Assembly: GCA_027186245.1 (NCBI GenBank)
Contig: CP114484.1
Coordinates: 7,720,001-7,784,000 of the forward strand
Direction of reading: 5' to 3'
Source of the DNA: Coriaria nepalensis
Lineage: Eukaryota > Streptophyta > Magnoliopsida > Cucurbitales > Coriariaceae
DNA: 64,000 nucleotides
Shown: positions 50,429-62,969 of the stretch, in pieces
How the letters are laid out: the number at the start of each line of letters is the position of its first letter
Position numbering within the stretch: the stretch's first letter is position 1
Position numbers and translations under genes: made by a program
The notes under the pieces: model-generated
The model's input: only the letters and a program-made list of their open reading frames with translations
The model's database searches: none
What the model was told of the DNA's origin: nothing

Positions 50429-51859
50429 AAATATTGAGGCTACTCATCAAAGGGTAATGAACGCTATCTTCCATGATCTTATTGGAACTATTTTAGAGGT
50501 CTACATTGGTGATGTTGTTGTTAAGTCAGTCAAAGCATCAAGTCATTTGGAGGTTTTTTTGGAAAATCCTCGGGCGAATGAGAGCTAATAGTTTGAGGAT
50601 GAATCCATTGAAATGCGCTTTAGGGGAGACTGCTAGGAATTTTCTTGGATTCTTAGTCCATCAAAAAGGCGTAGGAGTTGACCAGCAGAAAGTAAAAGCT
50701 ATCAAAGAGGTTCCCCTCCTCAGAATAAGAAAAAACTTAGGAGATTTCTCAATCAAATTAACTTCCTTCGACAGTTTATATCCAATTTGGCTGGGAAAAC
50801 AAAATTGTTTAGCAGCCTCCTAAAATTATGGGGGCAGGCGAGTTTTGTTGGTCATCCAAACATTAGGCCGCTTTCAACATGATTAAACATTACCTTGTAA
50901 CTATTGCTATATTGGTACATGTAATTAAGGGTAGACCACTCTTGCCATATGTTTCGGCCACTGAAGATTCGATTAGAGGATTACTTGCTCAAAAAAAGAT
51001 GCAAGACAAGACAAGTAGTCTATTATTTAAGTTAGATTTTTACAGCCAGCCAAAATGAGATACTCCAATTGAGAGGCTATGCTTAGCGCTTTTCTTCGTC
51101 ATAACCAAATTATGACACCACTTGTTAGACACCCAAGTGCTTGTAGTAACATGCACAAACCTCATAAAATACCTTTTATCTCGGCCTATTTTGAAAGTCT
51201 GATTGAGTAAATGGGTGATCGCCTGGTCGAATTCAATCTTCAGTACATCCCTTAAAAGGCTATCAAAGGATAAGCGTTAGCCAACTTTCTAGCTGACCAT
51301 TCGTTGGTGAATCATGTGTTGATAAACTTTGATGACATTTTCGAGGTACTTTCAATCAAACATCGTCCATAAAAATTGTGTTTTGATTGATCTAGCATAT
51401 AGGCAATGGCCTGCTGAGATAGTTATTAAAACGCCTCAGGCGACAAATACTATGTGGTTTTTGCAATTGAAATTTCTATGCACAAATAATGAAGCCGAGT
51501 ATGAAGCGTTAATTATCAGATTAGAGCTCCATCCTGAAATGGGAGGCATTGATATTATGGTATTCGGAGACTCTCAGCTAGTTCTCAAACAACATTCTAG
51601 TGAGATAAATGCACAAATTCATGTCTGACCGGGTATTTCGCCATTGCCACCCAGTTATTGCATGACTTCAAGACTTGGAGCCTCACTCATATTTCTCGGT
51701 CTCATAACACTAGCCACAATATTACAACTCATTAAGGGAATATCTCAAATTATCACATTTTATAAAAGGTCACATCATTGTCTCTCGTCTGGAGAATCAG
51801 ATTTTACCATCTTCAATGTTATTGATACCAAAATTATAATTTTAGAAATAGTCAAATGA
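50429..51859 (+). pseudogene. Ty3-gypsy reverse transcriptase end and RNase H
   Basis: The frame begins inside reverse transcriptase with ATHQRVMNAIFHDLIG and EVYIGDVVVKS, where the catalytic YIDD reads YIGD. It continues with MNPLKCALGETARNFLGFLV, then after stops and shifts RPLLPYVSATEDSIRGLLAQ and an RNase H part with CTNNEAEYEALI and FGDSQLV (51329-51628). It ends near 51859 just before an LTR-like block, with no integrase. It is non-functional. Confidence 0.88.
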
Positions 51860-51870
51860 TGCAAAAAAAA

Positions 51871-52965
51871 GCACTAATAGAAAAAAACAAACTCAGCTAA
51901 GGAAAAACTGAAATAGGCTAAAGAACGCTAGAAAATTATCCGCAAACTTCTTGAACCATCAGACCAAGGCCGACCAAGCCATGATCGGTCGACCAATCAT
52001 GTGGCTGCATAGCCAATTCGGCACTATTTTCTCCCTATTTTTCAGGAATGTTTTATATTTTCAGGAGTTTTTCAACAAAAGAGGAAGATATTTTATTGGA
52101 TTCAAGGTTATTCCAATAAAGTAGGAAAATAATTTTACTAAATCCAGAGGTATATCATCAAATTGGAAGGGTTCCTCCACAAATAAAAAGTGAGGTTTGA
52201 CTAATTCAAGGATCTGTTCAGCCAATCTAAGGGTCAGATTGCAAAAGAAAGAGGCTTTGTGGCTTATTCAAGGGACTTTCCAACAAAGTAGCTATTTTTA
52301 GAGGCTTAAAAAGATAAATTTAAATTTTGCAAAAAGCTTTTCTAGCAATAGGAAGCCTTAACGACCAAGTAAAATGACTTGCCACAAGTATCTTAGCCCT
52401 ATAAATAAAGCCCTTTGCTGAAGGGAAAAAGACACAAAACTATAATCCAACCAACACCGATCAACCAGTTTATATTTCTCGGCCCAAAGGTTCCTCCGAT
52501 GGATTTTCTCATTTGCTCTGCAGGCCCACTGCTTAACACTTAAACCCTAAACTCGATGCACCAAATTCACAATCTAATTTTTAATTCATCATTTAGTAAA
52601 TTTAAAGTCTAAGACTAGTGTACCATGTTAAGCATTTTATCTTGTTTCTTTCGCTTTGTAATCATGTCAGACCTATTTTCATCATGGTAACATGTCTTTA
52701 ATTTAAAGCAATGGATTTACTTTACTTCACTGTTTAAATTAATGTATCTTTTATTTATCTTACCTTCAATTTATGTGCCCTTTATGTTTCTATCTTTAAT
52801 TGTAATGCACTTTATTTTATTGCAATTTAAGTTACGGTTCTTCCATCTTCAAAGTCTATGTACTTCTAGCACATCTACACTATATAGTTTTGTTCGGATT
52901 GAATGATTGCATTTTACAAAGCTAATTCCATATTCATCGTGCATTACAAGAATTACACATCAACA
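51871..52965 (+). repeat. Ty3-gypsy LTR, about 1.1 kb, with primer-binding site
   Basis: The block contains a TATA-like CCCTATAAATAAAGCCC at about 52400 and ends ACACATCAACA at 52965. AATTAGCACTCCCTGTGGGA follows, resembling ATTGGCGCCGTCTGTGGGA after plant gypsy LTRs. The start is placed at a TGATGC just after the pol relic and is uncertain. It differs from the LTR that ends at 49128. Confidence 0.55.
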
Positions 52966-53189
52966 AATTAGCACTCCCTGTGGGACTTAGTTTCCATGTG
53001 TCAAAATGTTGTGTGCTATCTCCCCTTATTTTGCATTTGCTGATTGAAATCGAGAAATCGGCATGTTCGGTAGGACCTAGAACGACAATGTCTACTCATG
53101 GATAGCGAAGCCATAGCCTTGGTAAATGTTGATTTGACAATGATTGAGACAAATTCTTTATGTGATACTATCTTTGTGGGAATATTAAC

Positions 53190-55092
53190 ATGACATTATT
53201 TATTATGAATGAAATTCAGTTATTATTTATCATGTTCATTAATTTTGTTGGAATTAATATTTATATATTCTATAAATGCATATTATGATAAAGTCAAGTA
53301 TCTTGAGTTATGCACTATGGAAACCATAATAGAGATAATGTTACTAAAGTCTCGAGTCTCTAAAATTTCTTACGATATAAACGATTTATTATTATAAGAT
53401 CTCGAGAACGGACATCAATTGATTCAAATAAACAATCATGTAATTCATCAGCTAATTATTTGGGTAGCCGATCTCACAGCCAATGGTGTTGTTGGGACAC
53501 TATGATGACTGCATGGCCCCTTAGTTTGCCAAATGTGACACTTAGATAATTCTTAATTGTAATTAATATTGACTATTAATGAGAATAATCTATTTACTAT
53601 TTTACATGTGATCCTCCAACCTGAGACATCATGGTTTCCTTAAGTACTAGACTTCATACTTTGATGTCATTCCTTTTAGACCAAGGCATGGATGAACACG
53701 GGGTGAACCTTTTCGTATGAAGTGTTGTACGAAAAAAATTATGAGTGGTCAAAATGAAAGTCATCGCTCTCATATTTGGAATAAGGTCCTATGGATTATA
53801 TACTTTATTAAACAACGAATTTTGCAAACTAGTATGGTTTGAAAAGAGTTTATATAAATCTATTGTCAATATTCTATAAAAGTATAATGATTCATATGAT
53901 TTGTCTATTATGGCTTAATAGTTACACTATACCATAAGACGAGTCGGGATACTAGCGAGATGGAAATATTGTTGTTGTAAGTATACAATTGTCACAAACA
54001 GGTTCTTCCACAAGATGATACTTCTTATCTCTTGAGTAGTTTTGATACATTGTTAGAAGTCAATATTTACTTTCACGTTTAAAGTTATTTAGCCATAAGA
54101 TTATTAAGTTAACTGTTTAATTTAAAATATTTTTAAATTAAACGAATTTAATTTGGAATTAAATAAAATCATAAAGGTGTAGAACCCAAAAATCATAAAT
54201 ATAAGCTTCATATTAACTCAATCAATGTTTCGTTGGAGAAATAGGAAAAACGGACCCAAATCATTTTATGGATAAAATGGTAATTTGACTTTTACTTTAA
54301 CTATAAGGGCAAAATGGCAATTATTAATTTGTTATTTTAATATCAATGCAGCTCTGTTAGCACAACTACGTATAAAATTAATTTAATTAGAAATTAATAA
54401 GTTACATAAGAACTTTTATTTAATTATGAATGTGTCCTACAAGTTCTTATTAGTAATTAGATATTCAAGAGTTGATGCACTAAATTATTAATTAATTTTT
54501 TGTTGGCCAAACTAGTCAAAGGGATGATTATGAATTCATAGGTTATACCCATTAGGTGGCCGACAATATAGTGGGTTTGACCCTTCTTGTCTCTTAATAG
54601 TTTTAAGAGAAAATAGCAACTTAATGTGATAAGGGGTTTTACACAACTAAGATACATAATGTGTTTAGGAAACTATAACCTAGTTTTGCCCATAAATATA
54701 TCCTAAGGCCTTAGCCAAAAATAAGACTTGCTCATTAGCACCCTTGGTTGAAAATCATAAAGAGAAAAGAGAGTATTTTCCATTCCTTTTCCCTGAGCTT
54801 ATTATCTCATGTATTGACTTCTTAAGTAGAAAGTTAACTGTGCGAAATGAATCGTGTGGATAATAGTTAGAAGACAAACACCTGGGTCCCAATCTTAATA
54901 AGAGGAGTTATGTATTCAAGAAGGTAAGATATTCATTTTCTTTAAACTTTGATTTAATTTGATGGGATTTATTGTGTTTTCTATAGAAGGTTATATGTGA
55001 TATAATGTTGTATGATCGATTTTGATAAAAACTATGTATGATAGGATATAATCCAAATAAAATTTAAATATTACTTCCACTACATTTATTCT
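53190..55092 (+). repeat. Solo LTR of the 1.9-kb copia-type family
   Basis: It shows the same order of landmarks as the LTR at 22467-24325: GTCTATTATGG, CACAAACAGGTTCTT, TTAACTGTTTAATTTAAAAT, AAGTTACATAAGAAC and an end TATTACTTCCACTACA. It sits between the gypsy LTR and the gypsy gag and has no second LTR or coding region, so it is a solo LTR inserted there. The frames in it are not genes. The target duplication could not be confirmed, and the left end is uncertain by about 30 bp. Confidence 0.7.
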
Positions 55093-55345
55093 ATTATATG
55101 AATGCTAACATTTCTTAACATCGCATGCCGCCCATGATTAATCTAAGGGTTGAGGAGCTACGGATAGACATCTCACTCTACCTATTAATGGCGACCCCTC
55201 AACCACCAAGACAGATCATTCCCATGCAACCAGTGGTCGACCATGATCAACTATATAATATTACATAGGATATCTATGCTCATACAGTTCGATAACCTCC
55301 TCGGCCCATATACCATAAGTCGTATCCCAATGAGATCGACCGAGA

Positions 55346-56300
55346 ACCTTTCCCTCGTGGATACCAGGTTCTAGATTTTACCATATTTTCTAGAGACGAC
55401 CTGGATCAGTCTATCGTGGAACACATCTGCCACTTTACTTATCAGTGCGGTGAGGGCAATGGAAATAACATGATATAGGTCTAACTATTCGCCAACTCCT
55501 TAACCAAGCAGGCTTTTGCCTTGTATACTAAGTTGCTGCTCAACTTAATATAGACTTGGTAGGATATGGAGCAACACTACTATACCCAATTATACCCTAA
55601 TAACCTAGAAGTTACATTGGCCGATTCATCCTGATTGTTTGAACGAACGGGTGAATCAACTGAGGCTTTCCTGTCTCGATTCAAGCAGTTAAGAAACGGG
55701 TGTCATGTGACTCTATCAGAATAGGAGTTTGTTAAACTAGAGGTCAATTGTATGGACATTGAACTCCATATGAAGTTTGAAGAAATGAAATTCTAAGACT
55801 TCTTTTAGCTATCAACCAAGGTGGCTAGATATGAAGGTTTGCTAAAAAAAATGAGGTTTTTAGGAAAAGGCCATCAGATTGGGCCTACTACTAGGAATCT
55901 AGCTACGACGTGGACGTTGCCGAAATAATTAGTGACAAACGTCTTGAGATGGTCAAGAGGTATACTTATTAGAAGGAAAAAGGCTACTCCTTTGACTTAA
56001 AAAAGGTGAGTGAAATCTTCAACGTTTTGATAAAGACCAAGATGTTGAAGATTCCGCTTGACCATAAGCTGCCTTTGGTCGATGAGGTACGAGGTAATAA
56101 TTACTGAAAATATAAAATTTTGTTTTATCATTAGATGAACGATTGTCTAGTATTTCGACAATGTATTCAAGAAAGAATCGATAAAGAACTTCTAAGTTTT
56201 GGAGATCCACCTACCATGGAGTCGCATTTTCCTGCTATGGCTAATGTTGCCATGGTCGATCTAAGGTCTTATCTTGGTAGAACGATGGGATGGGTTAGTC
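55346..56300 (+). pseudogene. Gypsy gag polyprotein relic
   Basis: Recognisable gag words are FTIFSRDDLDQSIVEHICHF, TYQCGEG, ESTEAFLSRFKQLRNGCHV, EFVKLEVNCMDIELHMKFEE and LSTKVARYEGLLKK. Then YSFDLKKVSEIF, IKTKMLKIPLDHKLP and CLVFRQCIQERIDKELLSF match the C-terminal knuckle region of this gag type, in which part of the Cys/His set has been lost. Stops occur about every 30-60 codons. Confidence 0.85.
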
Positions 56301-57189
56301 ATCATTGACCGCCTACCGACCGTTCAAAGCTAGTTTGGGTCAACATATAGAGCAGTACAACAACTCTTGACCAAAAGCCTCACTAGACTAGTAGAGCTGC
56401 AGATTGACCTAACTGTGCACCGGAGGCTACCGAAGGGATAAAGACTCGATCAGTTAGCTAGATGATTACCATTCCAATCAGTCAAGCAAATGTACAATGA
56501 GTCTCCCAATTAAAGATCCATCGGTCATCTAGAAGAGGCCAATGATAACCATTCCCTCAAGGCCAATCCATGCAGTTTGGAAATGGCTAGAGTATAAAAA
56601 ACTACCAAGCATAAACCAACATACTTATAAACACTAGGAATAACGATTGAGATAGGCCGCTCAGAGGGAACAAGCTATCAAAGATATCAAAAATGACAAC
56701 TTGGCTAGGAGCGGATCATCATCATCATTGAGACCCTGAATAAAATCTTGGATCACCCACTTAAAAGGGTGCTAGTCCAGTCCGACGATCTAGCAAGTGT
56801 CCACATCCAATCAAGCGACCAATGAGAAATGGACCCCTTGATATGGGAGATAAGATAGCTGATCTGGTGGACTCTCTCACATGTTAGAGCTCAAAAGCCA
56901 ACTTCACTATATGAGTGTTGGAGGCACTCTTAGATAAAATTGATTCTTCGTACGAAGAGGAGCTTGACGAAGACTCTGCCTAGCCTATTGAGCTAAGTCC
57001 TGAATAGTGCAATGAGCCAAGCCCCGATGATGACCCCATTGTCAACTCTAAGTGGTGAAATATTGGTAGTGTTATTCCCATTTGGCTTGATTGAAAATCC
57101 ATCACTTTAGCGATGGAGTTTCAGACCGATATGCAAATCCCACTCCGATATGAGTGAGGACGAAACAACCATCCTAGAGGGCTCGAAAA

Positions 57190-57549
57190 ATGTTATCTTT
57201 GAAAAACCATCTATTCATATCAAACCACTATATATCAAATTCTAACTTGGAAGAAGGACCGATTAGCCAAACATTGATCGATAACAAAGCAACTGTCATC
57301 ATCCTACTATCCTCTATAATGAAGTTTCTGGATAAGTCGGCTAAGGTCTTAATTCTAACTAAGGTAACCATCGGGGCTTGTGTAGCAGGCATGTCAAAGA
57401 TAAGAGGTCTCTTACAATTGGAAACAATAGTTGGGACAAAGTCATCATTGGCCACATGTTTCATAGTTGACACGACAGCCTCTTATAATGTCTTGCTCAG
57501 GAGAGATTGGATTTATTCCAATTCTTTCATACCGTCCTCTTTGCACTAA
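57190..57549 (+). pseudogene. Gypsy aspartic protease region
   Basis: A 119-residue open stretch reads EEGPISQTLIDNKATVIILL, KVTIGACVAGMSKIRGLLQL and ending FIVDTTASYNVLLRRDWI. This is the retropepsin-like region that precedes reverse transcriptase in this gypsy group, where the last motif is normally YNALLGRDWI. The active-site triad reads D-N-K instead of having a Gly in third place. It is probably inactive. Confidence 0.85.
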
Positions 57550-58299
57550 GTTTAGCTTTTTTAGAATAGGGATAAGGTAGAAATGGTCAAAGCCGAAGCG
57601 AGACCCTTCATAGCCACTTGTCACATTATAGAGGCTGCTTTTTATGACAAGGGTGTCGGTTCCATCAAAGTGGTTAAGGCAAACGAAAAAGTAGTCAAAG
57701 TTTTCTCAACATACAAACAAACAATTAAGTCGGCCAATGATAAATCGGTTAATCAAGCACTTGTACTCTACCAATTTTGGCTAAACCGAGGATCAAAGAG
57801 ATACCATGATAGGCCATAATCAACGGCCAAACCTAGTAACCACCATATCAACCGTTGAAAAGAATTATTCAGCCTCGTAGATTGAGGAATACCTTAACAT
57901 CAAAATAGAGAAGTCGGACGAAGCCTTAACTATAGATCTACTAGACCTTGCCCTAGCTAAGCTAGATGATCTTAAAGCAGATGTACAAGACCTGTTGATA
58001 GAAATAAATCTAGGATGGACAAAAATCCTCAGTCGATTTATAATAGTAGCGTTATGTCTATATAAATGCAAAATGAAATGAGAAAGTTGTTTTTAGATTA
58101 CTTTGATTATTTTACATGGGATTATCATGAAATGCCCAGATTCGATCGGTCATTGGTTGAGCATCGATGACCGGGTACAAACCTTTCTAGCAGCCACTAT
58201 GGCGGATGTCTACCGAGGTAACCTTGAAAGTGAAGGAGGAGGTGGAACGACTACATAGGACTGGCTTCATCCAAACTTTAAGGTATTTTGAATAAATGT

Positions 58300-58815
58300 C
58301 TAATATTGCGACAGTTGTAAAAAAGAAAGCAAGTTGAGGATATGTATAGACTTCCAAAACTTGAATCTAGCAACCCCTAAGGATGAATATCTTATGTCAG
58401 TGGCCTATTTATTTATTGATAGAGCAATAAGACATGAACTCTTATCATTCATGGACAGACACTTAGGGTATAATCAAATCTTCATAAGAGAAGAAGATGT
58501 CCATAAAACTTCCTTACGATGCCCCAACGCGATAGGAGTATTAGAATGGGTAGTTATGCCATTCAGACTGAAGAACTGGCGTAGCCTATCTAAGAGCTAT
58601 TAATGCTATGTTCCATGATTTGATCGACACTATTATGGAAGTCTATATTGATGATCAAGTAGAGAAATCTATTAGAGTTTCCGATCACTTGGCGATCTAA
58701 AGAAGACAGTAGACCGGATACAGCTTCACAAGTTGAAGATGAATTCACCAAAGGGGTGTTAAGGTCGACCAGTAGAAGATCAAAGCCATCATAGAAGCCC
58801 ATATACATCGAAATA
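58300..58815 (+). pseudogene. Gypsy reverse transcriptase, N-terminal half
   Basis: LRICIDFQNLNLATPKDEYL, FMDRHLGYNQIFIREEDVHK and TSLRCPNAIGVLEWVVMPF form the fingers and palm of a gypsy RT. After a short shift, INAMFHDLIDTIMEVYIDDQ follows with the catalytic YIDD intact. Coding sequence fades at about 58815. Confidence 0.88.
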
Positions 58816-58934
58816 TCAAGTGATATTTAGCCTATTCTTCGGTGCTTACCCCAACTATAAGAGTTCGACCACTGATGTTATACATTTCGTTAGCCGACCG
58901 ATTCCGTAGATGAATTCACTAACGTATCATTGGG

Positions 58935-59035
58935 TATGGTTATTATAAAAGTGACCCTGGCTAAGGTTTACTATAAAGGTGACCCTGACGTACCATTGAT
59001 ATCACTAAACATGACACTGGCTAAGACTTACTATA
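58935..59035 (+). repeat. Local triplication of a 'GGCTAAGRYTTACTATAAA' word
   Basis: GTGACCCTGGCTAAGGTTTA, CTATAAAGGTGACCCTGACG and CACTGGCTAAGACTTACTAT words recur three times in about 100 bp, at the junction between the gypsy relic and the LTR fragment. It is probably a replication slip at the insertion edge. Confidence 0.6.
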
Positions 59036-59039
59036 AAGA

Positions 59040-59525
59040 TGAACCATTGAGCATGTGTTCGTATACTAGTAGTTTGTAGTGTAATAAGATAAGATCCATC
59101 ACTTCTACATTAGAGAAAAAGTCCTATGACTATGTACCTTTATGCGTAAAAATTATGGCACAAGGTAGTACAACGGTATTGAAAGAGTTTTAATAAATCC
59201 ATTATTTAGTTATATAAAGACTCACATGATTCATATAGTCAGTCTAGTAGGGTTTAACTATTAGACCATGGCATAGATGAAAAGATCAGTCTGGTATAGT
59301 AATAGTCACAATGAGTTCTTGTGAAGGTCTTGAACTTCTCATTACACAGGTTGCCCATATGCCTTATTAGAGGCTAATGTGGATTTGGTGGTTTAAGTAA
59401 TTAATCATCTAGATGATCAAATTAACTATTTAACTTAAAATTTATTTGAAGGGTAAACGGTCCAATCTTGAAATTGGATAAAACTCTTAAGTTGTGTCAA
59501 GGCCTACCTACCGGCATGGTGTAGG
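59040..59525 (+). repeat. LTR fragment of the 1.9-kb family
   Basis: It matches 23065-23570 through GAGCATGTGTTCGTATACTA, CATATAGTCAGTCTAGTAGG, AATAGTCACAATGAGTTCTT and CTACCTACCGGCATGGTGTA. Both ends are truncated. It lies exactly between the plus-strand gypsy relic and the minus-strand Athila-like relic. Confidence 0.8.
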
Positions 59526-60990
59526 AGCTTTACAAAGTCCAAATGGCATTCTCGACTATGCAAAGGTTCCAAATGGAGAAGTGAACGTAGTCTTTTCCTG
59601 ATCCACTGAAGCAATGAGAATATGGTTATATCATAATAAACCATCAAGAAAATAATAAAATGAGTGTCTAGCTAAACACTCTACAAATGATCAATATTAA
59701 GTAAAGGAAAGTGATATTTTTTTTGTAGCTGCATTCAACTTTTCATAGGCAATGCAAACACTCCATCATGTTGTTGTCGTTGTTGGCACAAGTTGGTTCT
59801 TGTCATTCTTTACCACCATAATTCTGGACTTTTTAGGCACAACTTATGTTGAAACAGGATAAATACTTCTTGCATCTAATAGCTTCAGAACCTCAACTCA
59901 AACAACCTCCTTCATGTTGGGATTAAGTCTTGTTTAGGCATCTCGCACTAGTTTTACTTCCTTCTCCAAAATAATTCGATACATGCACATGGTTGAGCAT
60001 ATCCTTTTGATATTCTCGATTGTCCACTCTATGGCAGTCTTATGTTCTCGAAAGACTCGCAGTAGTTTTTCTTTCTCTAGTAAGGTTAAGTTAAAAGCAA
60101 TTATCAAAAGAAGGTGTCATTCTCACCGAGGTAGGTATATTTAAGGGTGGAAGGAAGTGGTTTTAACTTAAGCTTAGGTGGGGTAACAATGGAAGAAGGG
60201 ACCACTTTTGTATGGGATGACTCCATGGATTCAAGAGGGGACCCACTTCATGGATATGGTAGTAAAGAAACCAAAGTTGTTGCATATTCCAATACTTTTT
60301 CACTATCACACGCCTATTTGTTTTCAATTGCCTATGTTGCTTCTAATGCGTCCTTCGCATGACCTTGCAAAAAATTAAAAACACAACAGTGTCTACGGTA
60401 TCAATTACAAGACATTTATAAGAACATGAAGGACAAGACATGACTCAAAAACTTTGAATTTCACGGTTTCACCACAAATTGTCATAATAAACTTTTGACT
60501 ATGAACATCAATTATCGTCTTGGCAGTAGCCATATATGGATGTCCTAAGGGAATAGGTAATTCATGATTGTGAATAGATGCATCTTCCACGTCTAAAATC
60601 ACAAAATCATCATGAATTATTAATTTATCAACTTGGATTAATATGCCCTCTATAATACATCTTTCATATTTAATTGATGATCTGCAAGTTGTAAAGTGTA
60701 AGTTAATACGAACGATCTGAGCGGAAGCTATTTTAAAATTTTCGAAAAATGGGATCCTTCCATAAAAACTTGAAACCAATATCTTATTTTATACTCATAA
60801 TTCTCTCATCATATGCGATAGAGCTAAGAAAAGTCCCATCAAAATAAAAGATGAAGGAAAGGGGTATATCGGCTCTAAGCTTATAGAATTAAACCAGAAA
60901 ACCCAAGACCTGCCATCAACCCAAACTAGAGAAACTCGGAGGAAAAAACATTCCAAGTGTTTGGTGTTTAACCGTGCTCCACACAAACAA
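59526..60990 (-). mobile_element. Ty3-gypsy (Athila/Tat-like) relic: protease and reverse transcriptase start
   Basis: On the minus strand the protease region (60779-60405) reads RSSIKYERCIIEGILIQVDK, DDFVILDVEDASIHNHELPI and LGHPYMATAKTIIDVHSQKF, matching the Athila-type protease domain. Downstream come FREHKTAIEWTIENIKRIC, RLNPNMKEVV, EVLKLLDARSIYPVS (about 60050-59800), the start of RT, and SRMPFGLCKAPT (about 59560-59530), where the LTR fragment cuts it off. Stops and shifts are frequent. Confidence 0.85.
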
Positions 60991-62965
60991 GTTTTTCTTG
61001 GTTAACTTTCTAATCTCGTGTTCAACTTAGAAACTTTGAGATTTCAAGAGGAAGGGATTTGGGAGAACTCTCTCTCTCTTTTGGATGAGAGAAACTCCTC
61101 TCTCTCTCTTTCTTTTGATATGGGTGGTTAGGTTAGAGGATTAGGAAGGTAAGAACGGAGGCTCATTTGACAATAAGCCTTTAATTGTATTTCAAATTAT
61201 TGTCTATTTAGATCCATTAACTTTTAACGAATAATTTGAACCTTATCTTAAGCGAAATTGCCCTTTAGATCAAATTGGACCCGTTAACCTTAACCCAAGT
61301 CCAGCTCCATCCATTAACTCTTTATGACGAATAGGGTCACCTTCAACTATTTGAATATACTCTTGACCATTAATTAATTAATTAGTCAATTAAATATTAT
61401 TAAATAAATTTTTTAATTTGAAGTTAAAATGATATCACAACTTAATTGTGCTAACATAACTTCAACCTCTTATGTTCCAAATTTTAGCTGAAAAGGCATA
61501 GATAAAAACGAAGTCTAGATGGGAAATGTAGTAACTCTTTACTTCATTTACCATCCTTGGGTAGACATCCTCACATTTCCCATATGTCAGATTCCTCACA
61601 CATAATCTTTCTACTTCTTAGATTCCTCACATATCTCATAGATGAGAATTACAATGGGTATCTCATACCTACATAGAAAAATCTATATCATTTGTTAACA
61701 TTCTTGAAACATCTTCATGTTTCGGAAGAAAAACTAAACAAGCCTTAACTTCCTTTCCCAATGTCCATTGCTACCATTGTGAAATCCTTTTCTATTTTGT
61801 TTATCCTTTTCATTTACATGGAAGTTTCATGACTTTGTAACATCCTTACAAGCAATGGAAGCGAATCATATGGTAGAAAGACTACTAAGTCGCCACTTAA
61901 AGTTCAACCTATGTAAGAAATAAGTAATTGTTAGATTACTACGTCAATCTTTCTTTCAATGGGTGTGATTGTCATTACGCAAGATTTGAATAATTGATTC
62001 GGGATAATTGCAATCTTGTTCATATTTAAGAAAAGTTCTAAAGATGTGATTGTCATTCATAGAATGGGCTTCTTGGTTTGTTATTCCAAACTTCATGAGA
62101 CAAAGACAAAATAAATTACTTTCTAATAATAATATTAGCTACCAAAATTAAAAGTCTTATTAATTTTAGTATTTCCCATTATTTTATTAAAAATTATATT
62201 TGCTCTTTTATTATAAAATAATAAAACAATTTTTCTAGTCAGATCTCAATATCAAATACTATAATCTCACATGTCTATAGCTAATTATAATAATACTCAT
62301 GTGAGATAGCAAAATACTTATACAATTACATCCATACGTAACTCTTTTATCTTATTTTTAAAAGACTATAATCTTATGTATTCGTAATCAATTATATTTC
62401 TTAATTAAACTAACTCAAATATTATATGGGTCGCCATGCGCTCAACTAGAACTCCCTCGTGTCCATAGTCGAGCTTGGAGAAGTGGATGTAATCACACAC
62501 ATCTCATGATTAGAGACAGTGAATACATGAATTTAATGAATCACCATTCCCTATGTATTCATAATCGATTGAGGATTCATTAAATTACATACTTATTGTA
62601 ACATTTGAAAAGTATTATATAAGACTTACTTATATATAACAATCAAGCTTAATATTATTAATAAAGGATTTTAAATTTAAATTAGTCTTATCATGATATC
62701 CAAACCACATACACTATCAACATGCTTTCAAATGAGATTTGAAATTCATAACAGGACCATAGCACATGTATCATATCTAACATGTATGAAAATATTCATT
62801 TAATCAATAGGCATCTTATTCAAGCATTAATTCCAATGCATGACATTGCTTCATTCATGGAAATCTAAATACACTTTATGTTTTTAGCATAAATTCTTTG
62901 CAATCAAATACAAAATTCATAATAATAAAAAATTCTTCATTAGTACTTTAATGAAAATTTCCAAA
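60991..62965. other. AT-rich repeat-like DNA, no gene recognised
   Basis: CT-rich tracts occur at 61060-61110. A perfect 9-bp inverted repeat (TCTCACATG at 62265, CATGTGAGA at 62298) is present. The stretch may be further LTR or leader sequence of the Athila-like element but has no diagnostic motif. Confidence 0.5.
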
Positions 62966-62969
62966 TTTG

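Larger units (their letters stand above)
55140..58815 (+). mobile_element. Ty3-gypsy internal region, gag to reverse transcriptase, degenerate
   Basis: The order is gag (55346-56300), protease region (57190-57549) and reverse transcriptase (58300-58700). RNase H and integrase are missing, and the coding sequence ends near 58815, where LTR-like sequence of another family follows. Stops and frameshifts are scattered through it. The same RT segment occurs a second time at 50429-50800, so this is a separate copy or part of a tandem. Confidence 0.88.

Noticed and set aside
60795..60986. Hydrophobic minus-strand frame of 63 residues
   Set aside because: It lies upstream of the Athila-like protease relic and could be leader or polyprotein sequence, but I recognise no domain.
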